A stretch of DNA of 10,847 bases from Chitinophagales bacterium (GCA_020629335.1 JAHDDN010000161.1:1-10847), one strand, 5' to 3'; positions 1 to 6,336 are shown, counted from the first letter of the stretch. Notes: generated from the sequence alone by a model not told the origin. Numbers and translations: made by a program.

Positions 1-52
1 CGCATTAAATAATTAAAAAGGGGAAGCTCCTAATAGAATTTATTAAATGAAT

Positions 53-86
53 AAAGGGCGCACTGATTAGTGTGCCCTTTTATTTT
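53..86 (+). terminator. Rho-independent terminator of an upstream gene
   Basis: A 12-bp stem (53-64 with 69-80, one G-U pair) closes a GATT loop and is followed by a T-rich run at 78-85. It is preceded by A residues, so it may also act weakly in the other direction. It most likely ends a gene lying to the left of the window. At most the last few codons of such a gene could be present (an in-frame TAA ends at base 12), which is too little to annotate. Confidence 0.8.
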
Positions 87-104
87 GCGATTAAGTTATA
101 AAAG

Positions 105-136
105 TTTGGTGCTTCAGTTTGTAAGCCTCATCTTTG
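105..136 (+). promoter_or_regulatory. Candidate Bacteroidota-type promoter for metF
   Basis: A TTTG at 105-108 is followed after 20 bases by CATCTTTG at 129-136, one mismatch from the TAnnTTTG -7 consensus of the Bacteroidota primary sigma factor. Transcription would begin near 143, giving metF a leader of only about 14 nt. The spacing fits the family consensus, but such AT-rich motifs recur by chance. There is no room for a riboswitch in this leader. Confidence 0.35.
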
Positions 137-156
137 TGAGCTAAAAGCTACTGATA

Positions 157-1113
157 ATGAAAGTTATAGATCATATTAATCGGGCGAAAGATGTGTTGTT
201 TTCTTTTGAGATTTTGCCGCCATTGAAGGGTAAGAGTATTCATTCTATTTATCGGATATTAGATAAGTTGGCGGTATTTAATCCGCCTTTTATTAATGTT
301 ACTTATCATAGGGCGGAGTATAAGTTCAAGCAATTGCCGAATGGCTTGTTTGAGAAGGTCTATATCCGTAAGCGGCCTGGTACGGTTGGTATTTGTGCTG
401 CGATCCGTTATAAGTATAAGGTGGATACGGTGCCACATATAGTGTGTGGAGGCTTTAATCGGATGGAGACGGAGGATGCCTTGATGGATTTGAATTATTT
501 GGGCATTGATAATGTGCTATTATTGCGAGGAGATCCAGTGAAGTCGGAGCGTAATTTTGTGCCTAATGAGAATGGGAATAAGAATGCGACGGAATTAGTT
601 AAGCAAACGGTGAATCTGAATAATGGGATTTATTTGGAAGATGAGATTAAGAATCCATTGAAGACTGATTTTTGTATTGGTGTGGCGGGTTATCCTGAGA
701 AGCATTTTGAGGCGCCCAATTTACAGATTGATATGGCTTATTTAAAAGAGAAGGTGGATGCTGGAGCGGATTATATCGTTACGCAGATGTTTTTTGATAA
801 TGAGAAGTATTATGAGTTTGTGAATAATTGTCGTGAAGTGGGGATTAAGGTGCCTATTATTCCAGGCTTAAAGCCGATTACGAGTAAGAAGCAATTGTAT
901 ACTATTCCTGGTATTTTCCATGTAGCCTTACCTGACAAATTGGCTTCGGCTGTATTGGCTTGTAAAGATGATGATGAGGTAAAAAAAGTTGGTATTCAAT
1001 GGGCTATTGAGCAGTGTAAGGGCTTAATTGATTTTGGTACGCCTTGTTTACATTTCTATACGATTAGAAGTGTTAATTCGGTGGTTGAAATATGCAAAGC
1101 TTTGAGATCTTAG
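157..1113 (+). CDS. metF: 5,10-methylenetetrahydrofolate reductase (MetF)
   Basis: A flavoprotein of the MetF/MTHFR TIM-barrel family, which reduces 5,10-methylene-THF to 5-methyl-THF, the methyl donor for methionine synthesis in the cytosol. The 318-aa length is normal. Visible family motifs are FSFEILPP at 15-22 (Glu18 is the likely catalytic acid), the flavin-site RGDP at 124-127, GYPEKH at 179-183, TQMFFD at 209-214, PIIPGL at 233-238 and HFYT at 299-302. The ATG at 157 starts directly at the conserved N-terminus, as in Bacteroidota homologues. The gene stands alone between a terminator on the left and a convergent gene on the right. Its codon use is odd: by eye 22 of 30 lysines are AAG and many Glu, Leu and Arg codons end in G, unlike the AAA/GAA/TTA-rich genes downstream; the last third is closer to the local norm. 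Homology makes the function secure; the codon bias is unexplained. Confidence 0.96.
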   Translation: MKVIDHINRAKDVLFSFEILPPLKGKSIHSIYRILDKLAVFNPPFINVTYHRAEYKFKQLPNGLFEKVYIRKRPGTVGICAAIRYKYKVDTVPHIVCGGFNRMETEDALMDLNYLGIDNVLLLRGDPVKSERNFVPNENGNKNATELVKQTVNLNNGIYLEDEIKNPLKTDFCIGVAGYPEKHFEAPNLQIDMAYLKEKVDAGADYIVTQMFFDNEKYYEFVNNCREVGIKVPIIPGLKPITSKKQLYTIPGIFHVALPDKLASAVLACKDDDEVKKVGIQWAIEQCKGLIDFGTPCLHFYTIRSVNSVVEICKALRS

Positions 1114-1120
1114 GAATCCA

Positions 1121-1162
1121 TAAAAATAAAAAAGGGAGAAGCCCCCTGAAGTACTCCTCCCT
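1121..1162 (-). terminator. Minus-strand terminator for the Crp-like gene
   Basis: Read on the minus strand, AGGGAG (1162-1157) pairs with CTCCCT (1138-1133) across an 18-nt loop, and a long T-rich run follows (complement of 1133-1121). This polarity fits termination of the leftward Crp-like transcript, leaving a 3' untranslated region of roughly 190 nt. On the plus strand no T tract follows the stem, so it would not be a typical terminator for metF. Confidence 0.6.
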
Positions 1163-1173
1163 ACATTCTGCTA

Positions 1174-1209
1174 AAAATACTCACCGAAAAGCGATCATCG
1201 GTGTATTTT
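1174..1209. other. Strong bulged hairpin in the metF/crp-like spacer
   Basis: AAAATAC at 1174-1180 and ACCGA at 1183-1187 pair with TCGGT at 1198-1202 and GTATTTT at 1203-1209, giving 12 base pairs with a 2-nt bulge (TC, 1181-1182) and a 10-nt loop. It lies between the 3' ends of convergent genes and is near-symmetric, so it could fold in either transcript. It may be a second termination or RNA-stability element, or part of a structured RNA. Only the base pairing is seen directly. Confidence 0.5.
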
Positions 1210-1269
1210 CGGACAGCTCAATATAAATACAAACATAAAAGCCTATTAGACTTTATCTGCACTTATGAA

Positions 1270-1291
1270 TTAGCTTTCCTATGAAAGCTAA
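1270..1291. other. Perfect 9-bp hairpin downstream of the Crp-like gene
   Basis: TTAGCTTTC at 1270-1278 pairs perfectly with GAAAGCTAA at 1283-1291 around a CTAT loop. It lies 37 bases past the stop codon of the leftward Crp-like gene, with no T tract directly after it on that strand. It may protect or process the 3' end of that transcript. With the structures at 1133-1162 and 1174-1209 it makes three hairpins in a 215-bp spacer. Confidence 0.5.
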
Positions 1292-1328
1292 AATCTTAAC
1301 CCTATAAAACTTTGTTTTTTTAGTAAGT

Positions 1329-2018
1329 TTAGGCTACTAGGCTGCTAAACTCTTCAATATCTCTTATCAAGAGTTTATTTCGATCAAAGTAGATGAAATT
1401 TTCTGTTCTTAATTCGTTTAGAATCGTGGTGACTGTCTGTCTTGATGCCCCTGTAAAATTGGCTATTTCTTGATGAGTATAGAATTGTTTAACCAAAAGT
1501 TCAAAGCCAATTGGTTGACCATTATTTCTACCTAAATCACAAAGGAATTCTACTACTCTTGTTTTGGTATCCTTAAATAATTGGGATTCTAATCGATCTT
1601 GTGTTTTCAGTAATTTATTACCGATGTATCTTGTCAACTGCATATTCAGGTTAACATCTGAAAAAAGTAGCGATTGTATCATGTCTAATGGAATGACGTA
1701 AATCGTTGATTTTTCCATTGTTTGAGCAAATTCTTTACGCTTTTGATCACCTAAGATGCCCATCTCACCAAATAACTCGCCTTTATGTGATACGTGTTTG
1801 ATTAGCTCTTTACCATTATTAGAATAGACCCCCACTTTTACTCTTCCTGAATCAACAAAATAAACTTTTGTACTACAATCATTGGGTAGGTATATGAACT
1901 CCCCTTTTTTGTATTTTTTAGTAGCAATTTTACCTGAAATATCCTCTTCGATTAAGTTTTCAAAGTAGCTTTTCAGATCTATTTCTTCTCTAAAATTCAA
2001 ACTCAAATTTGCGCCCAT
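1329..2018 (-). CDS. Crp/Fnr-family transcriptional regulator
   Basis: A 229-aa cytosolic one-component regulator of usual length. Residues about 30-125 form the cyclic-nucleotide-binding-type beta roll, with the phosphate-binding-cassette remnant FGEMG at 83-87. A central helix follows (about 126-150), then a winged helix-turn-helix whose recognition region is THQEIANFTGASRQTV at 181-196, matching the Crp/Fnr pattern. Aligned by eye to Crp through the EKST segment (102-105), the cAMP-contacting arginine position keeps Arg94 but the next serine is Lys95, so cAMP binding is doubtful. There is no cysteine cluster of the Fnr iron-sulphur type; Cys48 and Cys160 are isolated. The ligand and targets cannot be read from the sequence. 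The gene is transcribed leftward, apparently on its own, after the two-component operon that lies upstream on the same strand. It starts at ATG 2018 without an evident Shine-Dalgarno, as is usual in this phylum. Confidence 0.92.
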   Translation of the reverse strand: MGANLSLNFREEIDLKSYFENLIEEDISGKIATKKYKKGEFIYLPNDCSTKVYFVDSGRVKVGVYSNNGKELIKHVSHKGELFGEMGILGDQKRKEFAQTMEKSTIYVIPLDMIQSLLFSDVNLNMQLTRYIGNKLLKTQDRLESQLFKDTKTRVVEFLCDLGRNNGQPIGFELLVKQFYTHQEIANFTGASRQTVTTILNELRTENFIYFDRNKLLIRDIEEFSSLVA

Positions 2019-2069
2019 AATTAAAGTGTTTTATTTGTTAAGTTAAGCAGGTATTTTGTTCTTACAATA

Positions 2070-2077
2070 CAAATATC
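2070..2077 (-). promoter_or_regulatory. Weak -7-like element for the Crp-like gene
   Basis: On the minus strand GATATTTG matches TAnnTTTG at all but the first base and would place a transcription start about 45 nt before the ATG at 2018. No convincing TTTG -33 element is seen at the expected distance. The same spacer holds a 7-bp inverted repeat (TATAAAC at 2120-2126 and GTTTATA at 2152-2158) that could be an operator, or chance in AT-rich DNA. I see no clear terminator for the histidine kinase gene in this spacer. Confidence 0.25.
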
Positions 2078-2176
2078 ATTATTAACTATCACGAAAGTAT
2101 CACAGAATAATATAAAATCTATAAACGTCTTGATGTCAAATAAAAAATGGTGTTTATAAAATTACTTTTCAATTTA

Positions 2177-3709
2177 TTAAATGGGATTACAGTTTTTGCA
2201 TAAAGGCAATTCAAATGTAAATGTGGCACCTTGATTCACTTTACTTCTTACTTCAATATCACTATCATGTAGCTCTAATACCTTTTTGACAATAGCTAAA
2301 CCAAGGCCGCTACCGCTACTATTGTCGCCATTAGATGCATGTGAAATATAGCGGTCAAAGACTTGGTTTATTTTCTCATCAGGAATGCCCATACCCGAAT
2401 CACTAATACTCACTCTAATACTTTCGTTTTTTTGTTCTGCTCGCACTGTTATTTGTCCATCTGGTGGAGTAAACTTAATGGCATTGTCTAATAAGTTTTG
2501 AATAACTCGATCTATTAAAGAAATATCTCCTACTACTCTTTGCATAGGAATTGGCACTTCTTGGTGCATTTTGATATTCTTTTCTTGAGCTATTACATTA
2601 TATTTAAAGACGGAGTCCTGTAATAAATCTCCCATAGAGAAAGGCTCCAGTTTCGGTTTTATTTGTTTTGCTTCTAATTTGGATAGCTCAAAAAGTTCTG
2701 ATACTTGTTTTTTGAGCTTTTTAGTGCTTTGCATGAGTATATCTAAATATTTTCTCCGCTCTTCAGGAACAATATTTTCTTGTTTCATGATGAGGGTCTC
2801 GATATATCCATGAATGACTGCTAAAGGAGTTCGTAAATCATGGGAAACATTAGCGATTAATTCTCTTTTGAGTTTAGCGCTGGATTGTAGCTCCTCTATA
2901 TTAGCAACAATGGTATCCGCCATATTGTTGATGCTTTCTCCAAGTACTTTCATTTCTCCCTTAGAGCCTGACAAGTCTACTCGGGCATTTAAATCTCCTT
3001 GTTCAAAATCTCTTACTGTTTTAACTACATTTCTTAGGTTTTTAGTAATGACCCAAATCGCAAAAAGCCCGATCATGGCTGCCACAAGTAATGATAATAC
3101 TAACAAAATAGCACTTACTCTCATCACATAGCTCGTAAAGAAGTGGTCGGTAGCAGAAGCAAAGCGTTGGCTCCCTAACACCACATATAGGTAAGCTCCT
3201 AATTCCCCATTATTATTTTTTAATTCTGCTGCTGAAAAGACCCTATGTCCACCTGTAGGATTATCACCAATGATGCATCCATTAATCTGATTAGCTGCTT
3301 TCTTTTCCAAAAAAACATTGATGGGCCCTGTTCGTACCGATTCCATAGCTAATTCATTCTCTTCTGGATAATGGGATAAAATTTTACCCTCTTTATCTAA
3401 CAAATAGATATCCAATATGGGATTAGTAAAAACAACATGACTAATTAAAGTGTTAACAGAATCAATATCTTTCTTATTTATTGAACCATCTGAGACTATA
3501 GAGGGAGCCTTAGACAAGATACCTGAAGCGATATTCTCTGCTAGCTGAGCATTCAAACGTTGATTAGTTTCGTGAAAATAAACATCTGCATTATAACCTG
3601 TTATGATAGCATAAGCCAAACCCACTACCATCAGTAACACCAAGAAAATTCCTGATATTTGCCAATAAAGGGTGTTAAAAATGCGTCCTTTAGTACTGTT
3701 TGATTCCAT
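2177..3709 (-). CDS. Two-component sensor histidine kinase (HAMP, HisKA, HATPase_c)
   Basis: A 510-aa inner-membrane kinase. It has a first transmembrane segment at about 18-38, a roughly 155-residue periplasmic sensor region (39-195) with a Cache/PAS-like stretch at 98-112, and a second transmembrane segment at about 196-221. A HAMP linker spans about 222-275. The HisKA dimerisation domain carries the H-box around LIANVSHDLRTPL, with His290 as the predicted phospho-acceptor. The ATPase domain has the N-box QNLLDNAIKF (404-413), the G1 box DSGMGIP (437-443), the F-box FDRY (451-454) and the G2 box GSGLGLAI (466-473), so the catalytic parts are all present. It follows the response regulator gene by 44 bp on the same strand and surely forms a pair with it. 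The signal is unknown. The last seven residues contain CKNC (Cys504, Cys507), an uncommon ending; the only other cysteine is Cys145 in the sensor domain. Confidence 0.95.
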   Translation of the reverse strand: MESNSTKGRIFNTLYWQISGIFLVLLMVVGLAYAIITGYNADVYFHETNQRLNAQLAENIASGILSKAPSIVSDGSINKKDIDSVNTLISHVVFTNPILDIYLLDKEGKILSHYPEENELAMESVRTGPINVFLEKKAANQINGCIIGDNPTGGHRVFSAAELKNNNGELGAYLYVVLGSQRFASATDHFFTSYVMRVSAILLVLSLLVAAMIGLFAIWVITKNLRNVVKTVRDFEQGDLNARVDLSGSKGEMKVLGESINNMADTIVANIEELQSSAKLKRELIANVSHDLRTPLAVIHGYIETLIMKQENIVPEERRKYLDILMQSTKKLKKQVSELFELSKLEAKQIKPKLEPFSMGDLLQDSVFKYNVIAQEKNIKMHQEVPIPMQRVVGDISLIDRVIQNLLDNAIKFTPPDGQITVRAEQKNESIRVSISDSGMGIPDEKINQVFDRYISHASNGDNSSGSGLGLAIVKKVLELHDSDIEVRSKVNQGATFTFELPLCKNCNPI

Positions 3710-3753
3710 ATTTTGAAGATAATCTATTTCTCAATCAAAAATAAGCTGAATTA

Positions 3754-4446
3754 TTATTCATCAGAGAAGCGATAACCGACTCCCCAAGTTGTCAATATAA
3801 ATTTAGGCTTATTAGCATCCTCCTCTACCTTAGTTCGCAAACGATTAATATGTGAATTAACAGTATGCTCATAGCCATCATATTCATATCCCCAAACTTT
3901 ATTCAGCAGTTCCTGCCTACTATAACTTCGGCCTGGATGTGCGGCTAAAAGATGTAACAAATCAAACTCCTTAGGTGTCAACTCCATTCGTTTACCATTC
4001 ACCATGACTTTTCGTAACTTAACATCTATCATTAAACTACCAAAATCCAGTTGCTCTGAACCTGAAAGTGGCTGCTCATCCAGCTCTACTCGGCGTAAAA
4101 TCGCCTTCACTCTCGCTATAAACTCCCGTATACTAAAAGGCTTAGTCAAATAATCGTCAGCCCCTACCTCTAAACCCAATATTTTATCTCCTAATTCTGA
4201 CCTAGCAGTTAGCATCATAATTGGCGTTTTGATCTGATTCGCCCTTAATTGTTTACAAACATCTACTCCATCCATGCCAGGCAACATCAAATCTAATACA
4301 ATCAAATCGTATTGATTGCGCAATGCTATCTGGTAGGCCTCCGCCCCATTACTCGATTTTGTTAGTTGGCAACCTAAATCTGTTAAATGAATGGAGATCA
4401 ACTCCATAATCTCTAAATCATCCTCAATAATGAGCACTTCTTTCAT
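3754..4446 (-). CDS. OmpR/PhoB-family response regulator
   Basis: A 230-aa cytosolic transcription factor. The receiver domain (2-118) has the acidic pocket Asp9/Asp10, the phosphorylation site Asp52 (in LIVLDLMLP), Thr80 and Lys102 (in LTKPF), so all the switch residues are intact. A short linker (about 119-132) leads to an OmpR-type winged helix (133-228) with TPKEFDLL (157-164), the recognition-helix region HTVNSHINRLRTKVE (194-208) and the wing ending WGVGYRF (221-227). It is the first gene of a leftward operon with the histidine kinase 44 bp downstream, which is presumably its phosphodonor. The regulon cannot be deduced. The divergently transcribed LOG-family gene across the 230-bp control region is a possible target on position alone. 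Confidence 0.95.
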   Translation of the reverse strand: MKEVLIIEDDLEIMELISIHLTDLGCQLTKSSNGAEAYQIALRNQYDLIVLDLMLPGMDGVDVCKQLRANQIKTPIMMLTARSELGDKILGLEVGADDYLTKPFSIREFIARVKAILRRVELDEQPLSGSEQLDFGSLMIDVKLRKVMVNGKRMELTPKEFDLLHLLAAHPGRSYSRQELLNKVWGYEYDGYEHTVNSHINRLRTKVEEDANKPKFILTTWGVGYRFSDE

Positions 4447-4489
4447 AATCTATGTACGTTTAATGGGTAAAGCTATAGAAGAAATATCA

Positions 4490-4497
4490 CAAAAGTA
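4490..4497 (-). promoter_or_regulatory. Candidate -7 element of the response regulator/kinase operon
   Basis: On the minus strand TACTTTTG is a full match to TAnnTTTG. Transcription would start near 4483, leaving a leader of about 36 nt before the ATG at 4446. No clear TTTG -33 box is seen at the usual distance, so the call rests on the -7 motif and its position. Confidence 0.45.
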
Positions 4498-4550
4498 TAA
4501 CAAGATGACATTCCACACATATAATACCAAACCACCATCTATAAACAAAT

Positions 4551-4584
4551 GTTTTATAATAGGTCAATAATTTTCGTAAATTTG
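4551..4584 (+). promoter_or_regulatory. Candidate primary-sigma promoter for the LOG-family gene
   Basis: TAAATTTG at 4577-4584, followed by C, is a perfect match to the Bacteroidota -7 consensus TAnnTTTG. GTTTTA at 4551-4556 lies 20 bases upstream as a partial -33 box. The predicted start near 4591 would give a leader of about 85 nt. That leader would begin with a small hairpin (CCCCT 4592-4596 with AGGGG 4603-4607) and run through the sigma-54-like motif at 4613-4628. Confidence 0.5.
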
Positions 4585-4612
4585 CTGTCTTCCCCTAAAA
4601 CAAGGGGTAAAG

Positions 4613-4628
4613 GGGCACGAGCTTTGCA
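4613..4628 (+). promoter_or_regulatory. Candidate sigma-54 (-24/-12) promoter for the LOG-family gene
   Basis: GGGCACGAGCTTTGCA matches the sigma-54 consensus TGGCACG-N4-TTGCA at every defined base but the first. The essential GG (4614-4615) and GC (4626-4627) are separated by exactly 10 bases. Transcription would start near 4639, 38 nt before the ATG at 4677. It lies downstream of a separate TAnnTTTG promoter, so the gene could be under dual control. No enhancer dyad is evident upstream, and no rpoN or NtrC-type activator gene lies in this window. Confidence 0.5.
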
Positions 4629-4676
4629 CTTGCTTTCATATTAATAATAATAAAGTAATAACATCAAAATAAAATT

Positions 4677-5381
4677 ATGGATACACAAGATATAAATCCA
4701 CAACCAAAAGAGTGGACAACCATTGTTGCCGAGTCTTCTTGGAGAATCATGAAAATAACTTCTGAATTCGTTCAAGGATTTGAAAAAATGAATAAAATCG
4801 GGCCTTGCGTCTCAATTTTTGGCTCTGCAAGGACAAAACCAGACCATAAATACTACCAACTGGCTGACGATGTTGCCCAAAGACTCGTTAAAGAAGGATT
4901 TGGTGTTATCACTGGAGGTGGCCCTGGTATTATGGAGGGAGCTAATAAGGGAGCTAAAGCAGCAGGCGGCGCCTCGGTAGGCTTAAATATAGATTTACCT
5001 TTTGAGCAAGCAGGAAATCCGTACATCGATCACGACAAGCTGCTCAATTTCAATTACTTTTTTGTACGTAAAGTAATGTTTGTCAAGTACGCAATGGCCT
5101 TCATTTTCTTACCTGGTGGTTATGGTACTTTAGACGAACTTTTCGAAGCGGTTACCCTCATCCAAACACTCAAAATCGAAAAAGTGCCAGTTATCCTTTT
5201 AGGCTCTGAATTTTGGGAAGGCCTATTGGTTTGGATCAAGCAAGTCCTTTTGGAACAAGAAGGTAACATCAGTCCTAAAGACTTAGATTTACTAGAGGTA
5301 ACTGATAGTTTAGACGAAATGATGCAGATCATTAGCGATTTCTACTCTTCCGATGCAAGTAAGCTGAAGCCTAATTTCTAG
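4677..5381 (+). CDS. LOG-family (TIGR00730) Rossmann-fold protein
   Basis: A 234-aa cytosolic protein of the LOG/'lysine decarboxylase-like' family. Members characterised as LOG cleave nucleoside 5'-monophosphates (cytokinin riboside monophosphate phosphoribohydrolase) to base plus ribose 5-phosphate; many bacterial members probably act on ordinary nucleotides. The signature motifs are intact: FGSAR at 48-52, TGGGPGIMEGAN at 79-90, the catalytic arginine region FVRKVMFVKYA at 129-139 (Arg131) and PGGYGTLDE at 146-154. About 40 residues precede the Rossmann core, as in the longer members of the family. The ATG at 4677 fits that N-terminus. It appears monocistronic, followed by a long repeat-like gap, and its upstream region carries both a primary-sigma-type and a sigma-54-type promoter motif. 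The fold and catalytic motif are secure; the physiological substrate is not. Confidence 0.92.
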   Translation: MDTQDINPQPKEWTTIVAESSWRIMKITSEFVQGFEKMNKIGPCVSIFGSARTKPDHKYYQLADDVAQRLVKEGFGVITGGGPGIMEGANKGAKAAGGASVGLNIDLPFEQAGNPYIDHDKLLNFNYFFVRKVMFVKYAMAFIFLPGGYGTLDELFEAVTLIQTLKIEKVPVILLGSEFWEGLLVWIKQVLLEQEGNISPKDLDLLEVTDSLDEMMQIISDFYSSDASKLKPNF

Positions 5382-5390
5382 AATAAATTT

Positions 5391-5600
5391 GAATTGGTGC
5401 CGAATGGGTTGGGATGTCCGTTCTTAGGTGGCTATTCGTAAGCTACTACACTAAGCTGCACTTGTCTGCCTTTCAGGCCAGCCTGCATCCAGCTAAGTTA
5501 CGTAAGCTTACTCATGGCCGCCACATCCCGCATGGATGTTGCAGTGCAACGTCCTTACCAACCATCCCTAAGCCGATTGTAGTGCCCGCATATCATTTAT
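5391..5600. repeat. G+C-rich palindrome-rich intergenic element (putative interspersed repeat)
   Basis: The first 210 bases or so of the 502-bp gap after the LOG gene are visibly richer in G+C than the flanks and full of short dyads. GGTTGG at 5407-5412 pairs with CCAACC at 5558-5563, which could close the element. A 9-bp hairpin with a 3-nt loop is at 5534-5542/5546-5554, overlapped by an alternative ACATCC/GGATGT stem. Further dyads are GTAAGCTTAC and CAGGC-CA-GCCTG, and CGTAAGCT occurs twice. A 64-codon open frame (5414-5608) crosses it but its Cys/His/Pro-rich product resembles no protein, so I treat it as non-coding. The right half of the gap (5601-5883) is AT-rich and carries promoter motifs listed separately. 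Its repeat nature is inferred; only one copy is in the window. Confidence 0.45.
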
Positions 5601-5737
5601 TTCATTGAAAAGAATTTAGACATTCAGGACAAACGTCTGAGAGAATAGCTTGTTAGTATAAAAAAATGGTATAATTTTCGCTTTTTAATTCAAAAATATC
5701 CCTTTTGGAAAGATTTATGCCACCCATTTGATGAAAT

Positions 5738-5753
5738 TGGCACAATTTTGGCT
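5738..5753 (+). promoter_or_regulatory. Candidate sigma-54 (-24/-12) promoter upstream of yqeY
   Basis: TGGCACAATTTTGGCT resembles TGGCACG-N4-TTGCT, with the invariant GG (5739-5740) and GC (5751-5752) 10 bases apart. It differs from consensus at the G of the -24 box and the second T of the -12 box. The predicted start near 5764 leaves a leader of about 120 nt before yqeY. About 100 bases upstream, TCA(G)GAC-AAAC-GTCTGA (5624-5640) is a bulged dyad at a position suitable for an enhancer-binding activator; this link is speculative. Confidence 0.4.
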
Positions 5754-5808
5754 TTTAATAGCATACAAATTGCAATTAAAGTTATAAGGAATTTTCTCAT
5801 AAGGAATG

Positions 5809-5838
5809 TTTTCGTTTTAAATGATGTTTATACTTTTG
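5809..5838 (+). promoter_or_regulatory. Candidate primary-sigma promoter for yqeY-cvpA
   Basis: TACTTTTG at 5831-5838 is a full match to TAnnTTTG, with a T-rich -33-like TTTT at 5809-5812 about 18 bases upstream. Transcription would start near 5845, giving a leader of about 39 nt to the yqeY ATG. This is the best ordinary promoter in the gap. Confidence 0.45.
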
Positions 5839-5883
5839 TGATTCAGAAATGAATATTTTTCAAAAATCAATTTAAATTGAGTA

Positions 5884-6336
5884 ATGAGTTTAGAAAAACA
5901 AGTGATGGACGGCATGAAAGCCGCAATGAAGGCTAAAGATCAAGCCCGTTTAAGAGCATTAAGAGCGATTAAATCCGCTATTCTTTTAGCCAAAACCGAA
6001 AAAGGAGGAGGAGATGATTTAACAGAAGAACAAGAAATAAAAATCGTTACGAAACTTGCCAAACAAAGAAAAGATTCCTTAGAAACCTTTAAGGCTCAAA
6101 ATAGAGAAGACTTAGCTAAAGAGGAGCAAGAAGAATTAGACGTTCTACAAGATTTCTTACCTGAACAAATGAGTGAAGCAGACCTAAAGGATGGCTTAAA
6201 CATTCTCGCCCAACAATTAGGAGTTAAAGGTCCTCAGGATATGGGTAAAATCATGGGCGCTGCCATGAAGCAATTTGGCGGCAAAGCAGATGGGAAAGTT
6301 ATTTCAAGTATTGTAAGAGAACTATTAAACTCATAA
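5884..6336 (+). CDS. yqeY: GatB/YqeY domain-containing protein
   Basis: A 150-aa stand-alone YqeY protein, the family's normal length. It is all-helical and charged, with the conserved segments LRAIKSAI (26-33), KQRKDSLETF (60-69), FLPEQMSE (91-98), DMGKIMGAAM (119-128) and the GKADGKVIS end (132-141). The fold resembles the tRNA-binding tail domain of GatB, the amidotransferase subunit that corrects misacylated tRNA. The role of free-standing YqeY is not well defined, so a tRNA-related function is only an inference from the fold. It starts at ATG 5884 with no clear Shine-Dalgarno. It is followed after 43 bp by cvpA, probably in one transcript. A 7-bp hairpin (TAAACTC 6326-6332 with GAGTTTA 6341-6347) spans its stop codon but lacks a T tract, so it is not an obvious terminator. 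Confidence 0.93.
   Translation: MSLEKQVMDGMKAAMKAKDQARLRALRAIKSAILLAKTEKGGGDDLTEEQEIKIVTKLAKQRKDSLETFKAQNREDLAKEEQEELDVLQDFLPEQMSEADLKDGLNILAQQLGVKGPQDMGKIMGAAMKQFGGKADGKVISSIVRELLNS

Noticed and set aside
2814..3131. 105-codon plus-strand frame inside the histidine kinase gene
   Set aside because: It is the antisense shadow of the HAMP/HisKA region of the kinase and has no independent support.
5430..5447. A third GG-N10-GC match (TGGCTATTCGTAAGCT) that might be a sigma-54 site
   Set aside because: It lacks the CAC of the -24 box and the TT of the -12 box and lies inside the G+C-rich repeat, where such spacing is expected by chance.
5414..5608. 64-codon open reading frame after the LOG gene
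   Set aside because: It lies wholly in the palindrome-rich repeat-like block, has no recognisable domain or fitting start context, and its Cys/His/Pro-rich product looks like translated repeat DNA.
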